Notes under the pieces: model-generated
What the model was told of the DNA's origin: nothing
Database searches by the model: none
What the model saw: only the letters and a program-made list of their open reading frames with translations
In this document: piece by piece, positions 31,726 to 41,512 of the stretch
Layout: every line of letters starts with the position of its first letter
Numbering within the stretch: position 1 is the stretch's first letter
DNA from: Polytrichum commune
Taxonomy: Eukaryota; Streptophyta; Polytrichopsida; Polytrichales; Polytrichaceae
Length of the DNA: 64,000 bases
Direction of reading: 5' to 3'
Assembly (NCBI GenBank): GCA_950295325.1
Contig: OX485803.1
Span: 26,722,001 to 26,786,000 of the forward strand
Position numbers and translations under genes: made by a program

Positions 31726-32041
31726 CACTAGTAGAAAATTATGTCGAAAAGAATTGCATCTAAAATCGGTTGTGGTTCTTTTGACCAACTTGATTTGTAG
31801 CTACAAATTTTTTTTTGGTTTAGCGACTAAAATTTTAGGAATTTGAGGGCGTGTAATACACCATTGGAAAGGTCTTGAAAACAACTTTCCATAGTATATT
31901 ACGCATCCCCAAAAAATTTAATTTTAGTCGCAAAATGAAAAAGAAAATTTTGTAGTCGTTTAGCGACTGCAAATCGAGCTGGTTGAAAGAACCGCAACCG
32001 ATTTTGGCTGCAATTTTTTTAGGCAAAGTTTTCTACTAGTG
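31726..32041. mobile_element. Non-autonomous CACTA (En/Spm) MITE, 316 bp
   Basis: The termini are CACTAGTAGAAAA on the left and TTTTCTACTAGTG on the right, a perfect 13-bp inverted repeat with the CACTA signature. A 3-bp TGT target-site duplication flanks it (31723-31725 and 32042-32044), as is standard for this superfamily. The arms fold back almost full length; for example AAAATCGGTTGTGGTTCTTT pairs with AAAGAACCGCAACCGATTTT. It has no coding capacity. The homologous LTR at 18125 lacks the insertion and serves as an empty site. Confidence 0.9.
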
Positions 32042-32439
32042 TGTCCAGCTCCAATGAATAACATCCATATGTTGGGAGTTGGAGTTTTCTACCTCCGATT
32101 CATATCTTTTAGTTGGAGTTGTCTAACTCCAACAGAAGATCTTCCAAAGGGGGTGTCTAACTCCAATGCAAAGATCTTCGATCATGAGTTGTCTAACTCC
32201 CGCGCACAATTCCTTCATGGGTTTGTCTAGTCTTTGTGCATCATTCTCTCTTGGGTTGTCTAACCCAATTCATTCTTTGGATTTATCAGACTTCAAACAC
32301 CATCTACTCACATGCTAAGTATAACAATATTTCGTTATTTCGTTATTTCTTGCATAAGAAAAAAATATATCTTTTAATCCATGTATATCAAAATTTTAAT
32401 CCATGTAAATCACAAGTTCAAACACATGCATTGTGGTAT

Positions 32440-34900
32440 ATTATCAATCGTAATACAGTAGGTGTTGTCCTCCTTGGATACAATGTTGATGATCACCCCA
32501 AAACTTGGGGAATGGGATAGGCGTGACTCCAACAACATAGCATTTGTCCATGATTCTAGGGCTCTCCCATATGTTTTTGTGATCTACAATGAGTGTTGAT
32601 GCATTGCGACACATTGTCTTAACAAATCTAGAAGTTGGGTGGGATTTTGGGTTCGGAGGCATGTAAAAATGTGACCAAAGGATGGGGAGTGTCACGGTTG
32701 TCGTTAGCCTCCGATGAGGTGAATTGTCTCCTCTGTTGCAATTGGAACCTCAAGCACCAACATCTCCCCCCTCGACAACTTTGTGCTTATTTTTACCAGC
32801 CACATGATGAGGAGTATAAGCCAGTCAACACACACTTCTTCTTGCTACCACTCACACAACACTTGATGTCATCATTGCAAATCCAAAATTCATACTCCAT
32901 GTCGTTGGTGAAGTGAAACTCCTTCTTCATAGCTTTGTATGTTGAAGCAAGGGGTGCCATGTTTGCCACTTCCAACTTTGGCATTGCACAAAGTACATGT
33001 ATTGGCCTACATTGCCTAATGCTTAAGTGCGTTGGCAATAGGTTACAATATAATGATCATGATAATACAATGTAAAATGAAATGTTGTTGATCATTGAAT
33101 GCAATAATAATGTTAAATATCCATACCTATGTACATGGTCCATCATTTTGTTGCATACGGCTATAGGATATTAATGCATGTATTACCATTGGCATTGTTT
33201 TCCTCACTGCTCATTTGTTATTACTCACTACTCACATGATAGCATTTCATGAGAGGGAAGTAGAGGTTGGGCTCCATAGACCAACTCAAAAGGGGTTTAA
33301 TTCACGTTACACCTTGTTCTCATTGATAAGGATGAGATATTATTGAGCATTGCTGGTGATATTGAAGTTTTGATTGCCCATGTTGAGAGAGATCACCTTG
33401 GGAAGGTTGGAGAATTTCATGAACTTTGGGCATTTTGGTGGTTATTTTTTCTTTAAGTTAGGCCAACTAGCCCAGTAATTTCCAAAAAAATAGGCTTCAT
33501 TATTTTGAATTATTTTTTGCCCAACCCGCGATTAACCTACATTAATCGCAAATGAATCACTAAAGTTTGAATAACATCATTCACAAAATTACCGCCTTGG
33601 TTGAACATGAATTCCAATGGATGTTCAAAACATGTTATGACCAAGTCAAAGATAATTTTTGTAGTTATACATACCGTATTCATTTGTAAGGCTTTTGCCT
33701 TGACCCGTTTTGTAACGTATTCCATTACTACGAGGATGTATTGATCTAAGTGTACCATGTGGCCGATTGGTGGGACCAATGGAGTTCATTCACCGTCTCA
33801 TAAAAGGGCCCGGACGGATGGTTGGTTATAGGGGCACCTTTCTTGATTTGATGCAACAAGATTATGTTTGGCATGCATGACACGATTGACAAAACATATG
33901 GATGTCTTTATGAAGAGTGTGCCTATAGTACTTGGCTTGCAATACTTTACCGATTGTAGCTTCACTTCCTAGTTGTCCTCCACTTAAAATTTGTTGAACC
34001 ATATTTTGCAAAATACACTTTTTGAGAACATTGTCGATGCGCTTTTTGTTGTAGACATCGTTTGTCGATTAACATATAGGATAGGGTTGTTTAAACTCCA
34101 TGAGATTTGGAGGCAACATTCATGAGACATATATGTGATCATATCATCCATTCATACGTTTGTCATATAGACGTCACAAAAACATACTTCCATGGCATGT
34201 GGAGGATGGGTCCCTTCTTTGCGTGAAAATTAATCCGGGCTACCATGAAATTACGGGTTTTATAAAATGATTTTGAAATCATACTTCATCAATAACATTA
34301 CCCATTGTGATATGTGTTCTATAACAATGGGTTGGTTTACAAGATATATGAGGGCACGGTGGGCAAGCATAAATTGGAACTTTTGACCCAATAGATAATG
34401 CATGTATTTTTTAACAATGTAAATCATAGCAAGCGCTTCATATTATATCTTGGAATAATTTGGCTCAGTTGTTGTAAGGATTTGGCTAGTGTAAGAAATT
34501 GATGGATATGCTTTACCAGCCATGTTCAGAGCTAACATGACACCTATGGCTATACCAAAAGCACTTGCATGTATGTGAAACATACGTTCCCAATTTGGGC
34601 CAATTATATAGGATACTAAATATAGGCCTCCTTATTTTTGTAATACACGACTTGTGTGTGTGCTCCAATGTTACATGGTTGAACAAGGTCTATTTAGGGG
34701 AAAGATTGGCTTAATAATTGTAACAAATATATTGATGAACATCTTGTTGAATTATGTTGACCCTAACAAATGTTGAACAAAAAGTTATAGCACGACGTAC
34801 TTCCATATAGTAGGTGGCACTAAATACCATAAAACGGTATAGTTTTCTTTTAAACAATTCCCATTTCACTTGATCTCTATTTTGAATAGATCAACGAACA
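32440..34900 (-). mobile_element. Decayed Ty3/gypsy retrotransposon (minus strand)
   Basis: Minus-strand pol domains appear in the expected order, with stops. RNase H lies at about 34620-34240 (EALAMIYIVKKYMHYLLGQK, then LAHRALIYLVNQP). The integrase zinc-binding region lies at about 33980-33840 (GGQLGSEATIGKVLQ, then CQSCHACQ). The integrase core lies at 33779-33537 (VTKRVKAKALQMNTV, FEHPLEFMFNQGGNFVND). Near 32773-32761 a polypurine-like GAGGGGGGAGA precedes TGTTGGTGCTTGAGG, a plausible start of the 3' LTR. The outer limits are approximate. It is not expected to be functional. Confidence 0.75.
33537..33779 (-). pseudogene. gypsy integrase core fragment
   Basis: An 80-residue open piece of a gypsy integrase that matches the family pattern of a 'Y(F/V)TKxxxAKAL' lead followed by 'PLExxxxQGxxFxN'. 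The catalytic aspartate normally present before QG appears as N (FMFNQGGNF), so it is inactive. It belongs to the decayed element spanning 32440-34900. Confidence 0.75.
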
Positions 34901-35214
34901 CTTGCATCCCGGATCTCTAGATGAGGAGGCTAACATAATTTATCGCTTGTTTGCCACCTCCAAGGTGGCACTCCGGAGGAATCTCCCTTAAAAGAGAGAA
35001 AACGCGCACCCTTCTAGGCAAACGATGATGTTGTGTGTCACATGGCACTTTCCCCCTTTGAACCAGTCAAGTGCAAGCTCTAATGTAAGTGTGAGTCGTT
35101 ATGGTTCTTTGGAATGTTAAGTGTGTTTGATCCCAAATAACGAATGATGTGTATTAGTGACAGGCGGGCAGATGAAAAGATGAGGAAAATGGTAAATTGC
35201 ATAGTAAGGTTGTG

Positions 35215-35830
35215 TGATTGTTATTTGGTTCATCTTTCATGTTCTCCAACTTCTACCGATTACATTTACACAACACAAACATGTGCTCTATTAGCGAATC
35301 TACGATGAAGCATCTGCAAAAACCGGATTGAAAAAAAGATTTTTTTTTGGGTTTAGTTATGGTCATTGGAAGTGCATGTTTGTTGATTTCTCAACTAGAT
35401 ACACAAGTCTTCCGAGTTGTAATCACTATTGAGTGTAGAGCAGACTAGATATGGTATTCAACGTCTCTTACTATTCAGAATTATGCAATGCTATGACTAT
35501 TTACTGTACATCTCATTTTTTACCAAGTAAAGATATTAAAGTTTTATAATGTCCAAACAACCAATTCAACCTTTGTTGGTAAGAAAATGAGATGTACAGT
35601 AAATAGTCATAGCGTTGCATGATTCCAAAAGTAAGTAAGTGACACTAAATATCATGTTTAGTGTAATTAAAAATTTATGAAAACATAGTCCAATCTCTTT
35701 TAAACATGTGTCTTTATGATGTTTGCTCTTTGTTCCTCACCAAACCACATACCAATGAAATGAAGGGATCCCATTCAAAATAACTAGTTGCTTAAAACCC
35801 ACTTACCTAATGTTGGGTAAGCACCCTAAA
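35215..35830 (+). repeat. Repeat C plus 3' half of MITE family A, with insertion
   Basis: 35215-35366 matches 61478-61636 (TTTCATGTTCTCCAACTTCT, GATT-CATTTACACAACA, AAACCGGATTGAAA). In both places the right half of a family A MITE follows (TCCAATCTCTTTTAAACATG...). Here the two parts are separated by about 305 bp (35367-35672) that is absent from the 61.5-kb copy, and this extra piece contains a long hairpin. Confidence 0.6.
35478..35625. repeat. Long near-perfect inverted repeat (hairpin)
   Basis: Arm 1 is 35478-35526 and arm 2 is 35576-35625, with a 49-nt loop. The core CTATGACTATTTACTGTACA followed by TCTCATTTT is perfectly complementary. The only differences are two T/C changes, which become G-U pairs in RNA, and one indel near the loop. 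There is no coding potential. Confidence 0.85.
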
Positions 35831-35929
35831 CCCAATTACTCATCTTAAACAAACACTTATATTTGAGGCGTGTGTGGTTTCATTTCTTTTGGACTCAAAC
35901 ATGTGCTTCTAGAATCTAAACGTACTTTT

Positions 35930-38170
35930 TATATGCTTTCCAAATGCTCTTGGTAGGTCTTTCTAAAGTTTAAGAAATCAAGTGGAGAGGTTTCCAAAAA
36001 AAAAATGGAAATTATTGTCTCCTTGTTGAGCTAAAACTCTTGAACTTTGCTCTATATTTTAACAAATAAAATTGTGCTTTCCGAATGCTCATGGCAATGT
36101 TTTCCAAATGGGTTTTGAAATCAACTGGAAGGTTTTAAAAAAACTTGGAAATTATAGATTCCATGCCGGTGTTGCAATTCTCGACATTTTTGGACTCAAA
36201 GTTTTAGTTTTAATATCTAACATGTCTTTCAAGTGCTTTATGAATGCTCCCACAAGTGGTTTCCATGGTTTTGGAAATCATCTGCAATGTCATCCCCTAT
36301 TTTGGAAGATTGTAGCCTTGATGCCCGAGGTTACACTGAGTCCTCAACATAATGGGGATAAGCAAGGAAGAGGTTGGCGGTTCGAATCCCGGCTGTGAAA
36401 TCTCCTCTCTACTTGACGGAAAACTTGCCAAGTGGTCAACTGCTTCTTGTGCTTTGGCGTTGGCCTGTCGGCCTACTGTCTAAAAAAAAAACTATAAAAG
36501 ATATTAAAAAAAGGAATTAAATCAAGTTGGAACACATTTATTCAAAAGGATTCCAAATGCTGAAGGGCAGCCATTTCCAAGGTTTAAGGAACAACACGAG
36601 AGGTCCTCCAAAAACTGACATGAATATCGTTGGTCTTGAAGCTACAATTCTAACACATGTGTGAAGACGTTTAACATAAATTTCCAAGTGCTTCCCAAAT
36701 ACCCATAATATTATTCAGATCCATAACAATGTTCTATGGGATTGCCATTAGTCCACAAAATATTCCCCATATGAATATGAATGTGGAAATATTATGTGGT
36801 ATATTGTCAATCCCACGTAACATTGTCATGGATTTGAATAATGTTATGCTCATCACAATGTTATCCAAAAATCTAAAAATCCACCGGAAGGTTCCCAATA
36901 ATTTAAAAATTGTAGCGTTGGTGCCGAGTCTACAAATCTCAAACTTTTGGGGACTCAAAAATTGGTTCACACACAAACATAATTATCCAAATGCTTTTCA
37001 AATGTAAAGTCCTCAACAAGATGTTGGGATTTGTAGCCTTGGCACCAAGGCTACAATTTCTAGGATTTGGGGCACCCTTGTGGTTGATTTCCAAAACCAT
37101 TGTAAACCCCTCGGAAAGCATTGTAGGGGGTCATTTCGTAAGCATTGTGGGCCCAATTGGAAAGCACTCCAAGAGATGTTTTAAAATCTCGAGAATTTTT
37201 TGGAGTCCAAAGTGAAATAAAGATTATAGCCTCCGCAAAGAGGCTACAATTCTCCATTTTTTGGGGGGGGACCCTTCCATTTGATTTCATAAGCATTGGA
37301 AACACTACTACGAGCAATGGAAATAAAACATGTCAATTTTTTGAGTTTCCAAAATGTTGAGGATTGTAGGTTAAACATTGAGGTTAAAACTTCCAACATT
37401 GAGGGGACCCCCCCCCCCCCTTGGATTTATAAAACCCTAGAAATCCCTTGCAAAATGTTATGAGGTCCATTAGGAAAGCACATGAAGAGTAATGGTAAAA
37501 ATCATAGCAAACTTTGGATACACATAGATGTTGAAAACTAGTATAGTTTGGCACCAACACTAGAATTTGCAATCTTGTGGGAACCCTGATGTTGGTTCCC
37601 TAGAAAACCCCTATTGGGAGGATTTAGGTAGAACTAAGAAGAATATGTTAAAATCTTTAAAAAAAAATTAGAATCCCCCAAAAATGTTGAAAGTTGCAGC
37701 AACAACATTGAAGCTACAATTTTCAATAACGTTAGAGCCCCCTTGGATGATTTCCAAAATCTTAAAAAACACCACTAGGGTCATTTGTACATCACCAAAA
37801 AAATTATGTTAATCTTTCAAAAAAAGAATCATTGAGGCCCTTAAACGTGATAAATTATGCTTTAGCACAAAGGCTATAAGTTCCAATTTGTGGGGTCTCC
37901 ATCCGCTTGATTGAAACAACCCTAGAAAACAATGCCTAAAGCATTTGGAAAGCACTTGAAAAAATGCTTCAAGGTTTGAAACAACTTTTTGATGTTGAGT
38001 ATTGTAGCCTCTGCATGGAAGTTATGGTTTCCAATTTTTGGAAACCTTCAAGTTGATTTCTAAATTTGCATAAACACTGCCATGGAGCACTTGGAACTTT
38101 ATGTTCAAATTTTAAACAAAATTGCGAACCCAAAGTATTCAGGAATCTTAGCCTTTAGACTCATGAAAAA
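35930..38170 (+). repeat. Degenerate tandem array, ~145-190-bp units
   Basis: A landmark of the form GATTGTAGCCT-xx-GCAC-x-AAGGCTACAATTT, followed by TTTGGGG and later TTTGGAAAGCAC, recurs near 36915, 37037, 37227, 37380, 37542, 37695, 37857, 38007 and 38150, with weaker copies from 36165. Units are strongly diverged. Short open frames in the array (36729-37360) are by-products. A SINE-like insertion interrupts it at 36335-36491. Confidence 0.6.
36335..36491 (+). mobile_element. tRNA-related SINE-like element
   Basis: A perfect RNA polymerase III B-box GGTTCGAATCC lies at 36379-36389. A D-arm/A-box-like AACATAATGGGGATAAGC lies about 18-35 nt upstream. An unrelated body of about 90 nt follows, then a terminal A-run at 36482-36491. 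The order matches that of a tRNA-derived SINE. There is no acceptor-stem complement, so it is not a tRNA gene. Confidence 0.5.
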
Positions 38171-38469
38171 TTCATCATTTTGAGCTCACCGCTCACATAT
38201 TAGTGTTCCCCTCGCCTATGTTACCGCTCATCGCACATTGGTGATCGCTCTTGGCCTTGCTTCCGTCCAATTGATCATTAGGGCATCTCTACGATTGCAA
38301 TCCCATATCCCTCCACCCCTTCTCTTAACGAGACAACAAAGGAGCTTGCGGAACACCATATGGAGAGCCCCTAGAAATCAAGTGGAGGGGCCTTTAAATT
38401 TAAGTGGCAAAGGCACTACCACTACAATACCAACTACAATGCTATATTTAATATCGCATTAGAAAAATG
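38171..38469. other. Intergenic, no gene recognised
   Basis: A short frame at 38238-38462 has no family resemblance. It probably leads into the LINE remnant. Confidence 0.3.
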
Positions 38470-41160
38470 CATGTGTTATCATCAATAAACTCACCTTCTT
38501 AAGGTTCAACTTAGAACATGATATGCTTTGAAACAATGAATGATTTACATGATGTAAAGATGTTTGACCAAAGGAATTGTTGCTTCAACGATTAGGCAAA
38601 CATGGAGCTTAGCATCCCTAAAATATGCCCTCGATGGTGCTCCACACATAACAAATTATAACTAGACACACTCAAAAAACAACTAGAATATTGCAATGTC
38701 ACCTATAAAGGTGAAATATTTTCCTGCACTTTCACAAAAACAAAGCCTATACATATCTCGGGATCCAACTAGTTGCTACCCTTCACAAAACTAAAATCAT
38801 ATCCAATCTCCAAACCCAATCACCAACCACCATACGCCAAAAATTCCACAAAGTTAACATTGTCATTTGCCCTTATGCAAAATACTCTTTCTGCACGGCC
38901 CCATTCTCAATGCCATGAATCAAAAGTTTGCACTAGAACATCACCCAACTAGACATAAAACATGTAAACTTCCCACCTCTTTCCTAATGCCATAGTCCAA
39001 ACCCCCAAATATTTGTTTGGAACCAAAGTTCACTCCTTCCTACGAACATATACCCACGCCTTAGCCTCTCAAATATGCAATGTCCTCAATGACTCTTGCT
39101 ACCTTGCTCTAATATATCGTGGGGTCATCGCCATATAGCCAATAAAATAGGTGGCCTCCAAACTCCCCCCAGATTTCCACCTCAAGCACGTGTACATTCC
39201 CCAACAAGAAAATCCCTCCAAATGATGCAAATCGTCAATATCCATTTAAAAACAAACATATTCGATTTCCCATATTGCCGATTCCATCTCGAACAACTAT
39301 GGCACCACCCAACTCCATAACTCACCTAGAAGAAATTAAACAAATGTCACACTCCAAACTCTCCAAGACCCTCTTCATCCAACATCTTACCATGATCCAA
39401 AAGATTATTAACTCCACATGCATACGCATCCTCACCCTATAAGCCTTTTAAAATCCAACATGGAAAACCCACAAAACTCAGCCAACAAACGCTCACACGT
39501 GTCCAAAAACTCTTATGCTATACACTTCACAAATGCAATATCTATTGAACATGCCCCCCCCCCTCTCACACACACATACAAACAAAATAATCTCACCCTC
39601 CTCCCCCAATAGAGATTCACCTTTGCCCAACCCACCCCCACCCACATTGCCACCTCTAGACACAACCCCGGCAATTCCCCCACCACCCCCATCCCCCTTC
39701 ACCACACTCACAATCCACCCCTCACAATCCACCCCTCACCCACCACCCGTAGTCAATTGACCCCATCTCCCAAGCATATATCATGATTGCCATCCGTGGC
39801 GTCCATATAGACTATAAACCAAACTCCAATGGAATCACCAAATCCAAATATACTTACTTATGCCACTAGGCAGGCTACCCCCCCCCCCCCTTGTGCGGCA
39901 AACTCATGGAGAGTTGAAGAAAACCTCTTTGGTATCCACGATGATTGTGACCCTGCCCACAACACATGTCTCCTCACCAAACACTATACCCAAACCACAC
40001 ACGACCACCTACAAAAAAAATGCACCACAAACACTACCTACAACCTCAAACCAGAGACAACTGCATCGTTGAAAATCAATATAATGTAATCCCACAACAC
40101 CCACCCTCCACATGTCTCCCCCATAGCACACCTCCGCACCTCCACCAACTCCACCCTCCATGGATATTCTGCCACACACATCCTATGGCAATGGAACCAA
40201 TACCAACATCACCAGAACTCCTCACTCATCCCAATACTAGACCCCCATCCCTATGACTTTGTAACTAAACTAACATGGCTCCCCCAAACATGCATATCAT
40301 ACCCCCCCCCCCCCCTACCCCACCCCACCCCACTACACCTAAACATGCCTTTGCCCACAACTCTACACCCCCCTCCATACTAGCATTCCTCATTAACTCG
40401 TTTTCATCCACCCACTCACACTACTCTAGCCCGCTTACATGCCCCCTTAAACTCCACAACTACCATTCCCCCCTACTCGCAAGACGCAATCTTTGGTGCA
40501 CATGGCAACACCTACTCAACCTAGTGGGCAGGAAGAGGCATAGCCCACCCATTGAACTCTTTAACACCATTAGAAGCACTACATTGGGCCAGAGTGTGGC
40601 ACACACAACCTTGAGGTTCTTACCATTGTCATCCTACCATACAAAGATTGGTACAACAAAAGACACCCCTCATCGGCCCCCAACCAAACACTTAGGCACT
40701 CACCCAATTCAATTCACACATCCTCAAATATTGCCCCCAAATATGTTTTCCAACATACCTAGCCACAATTGAACCCAAAATCGTCACTATCCTATGCATA
40801 TGCCAATTCCAGAGACCCTCCATTATCCCCACCTTTGCCATGAGATTTAATTATTGTCTCAAAGCCGCATTACACCTAACGGAAGTCCCCCTCACACAAA
40901 ACAAACCCATTGGACACACCCACCAAGGTTAACATATTTAACAAATGGAAACGCACTCAACCCCCTTCCTACTACTTTTCATACCACCCACTCCCCTTAC
41001 CCTCCCAACTATGTTCTACACACAACCACAACTAAAAAACCCCACAAAACGCATCTATTACAAAGACAACTTTCTTTCATCCTTGTAACGTACCTCTACA
41101 TCACGTCCCACATCCTACTTGCGACTACGAGCACCTAAACTTGCTCGAGCTCACAACATA
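38470..41160 (+). mobile_element. Degenerate LINE (non-LTR) ORF2 remnant, 5' part
   Basis: Plus-strand translation with frame changes gives the end of a LINE reverse transcriptase: MELSIPKI about 90 codons before KNKAYTYLGIQL (the YLG thumb motif), then ICPYAKYSFCTAPFSMP. A further segment with NAIVQTPKYLFG, HSFLRTYTHALA and VLNDSCYLALIYRGV corresponds to the region after the thumb in plant LINE-like ORF2 proteins. The rest (39400-41160) is extremely C/A-rich on the plus strand, with poly-C runs at 39554, 39880 and 40300 and proline-rich pseudo-peptides. The RNase H part of the same kind of protein resumes at 46025, beyond a gypsy element. Confidence 0.5.
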
Positions 41161-41257
41161 GATTAGTATGCTCCAATTCGCCTTGGCCTCCCAAAGTTAC
41201 TTTACTCTCTATCAGAGTCTCACGCGACTCAACCAACAGGCCGTTACCACTTGGCCC

Positions 41258-41512
41258 AGCCAACTAGTAGCTATGGCTTTCCCATGCCTCCTTAGGTGGG
41301 CTATGAGTTCCCGACTTGGATCCTCACTGTGTAATGTAGCCCAACTACCTCGTGCCCTTCACACCCTCATGCGGGTACGGGGCCACCTTACCACATGTGT
41401 TAGTTCGCCCGCCTAACACAAATATCCCAACCCGGATTATGCCCTTGCACACCCGAAGTCATGCCCACATTTGACGCAACCCAATCACCTTAGTGTCATG
41501 CTGCACTTGATA
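41258..41512 (-). repeat. Left LTR-like direct repeat
   Basis: Aligns with 45739-46005 through shared blocks: CTAGTAG, CCCA(T/C)(G/A)CCTCC, GGATCCTCAC, GCGGGTACGG-CCACC, CGCCCGCCTAACACAAAT, CCCACA, GCAACC(C/T)A, and the final AGTCTTACA. On the minus strand it begins TGTAAGACTTATC directly after GGAGGAGGG. Confidence 0.7.

Larger units (their letters stand above)
31178..32300 (+). mobile_element. LTR family B, copy 2, split by a CACTA MITE
   Basis: Starts TGTCACGTTCCTCTTTC and matches the LTR at 18125 through ATGCACATGAAACACTA, TCCTCTCTCCTCCCCCAAG and GAATAACATCCATATGTTGG. It holds four 46-bp palindromic units at 31541-31724 and further GTTGGAGTTGTCTAACTCC palindromes at about 32110-32270. 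A CACTA-type element interrupts it at 31726-32041. With no recognisable pol domain beside it, it looks like a solo LTR; its right end is uncertain. Confidence 0.6.

Noticed and set aside
18125-32300. One 14-kb LTR retrotransposon bounded by the two TGTCACG repeats
   Set aside because: The interval holds a normal eIF(iso)4G gene and no pol domains in order, so these are more likely separate LTRs.
36345-36395. A tRNA gene
   Set aside because: Only the B-box and a weak A-box are present. No acceptor stem or anticodon arm can be folded.
39515-40256. Proline-rich plus-strand proteins
   Set aside because: They are produced by C/A-rich decayed LINE sequence with poly-C runs and show no start context or domain.
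41207-41220. Primer-binding site (CTATCAGAGTCT, resembling TGGTATCAGAGC) next to the left LTR
   Set aside because: It lies on the outer side and wrong strand for a minus-oriented element, and the match is partial.
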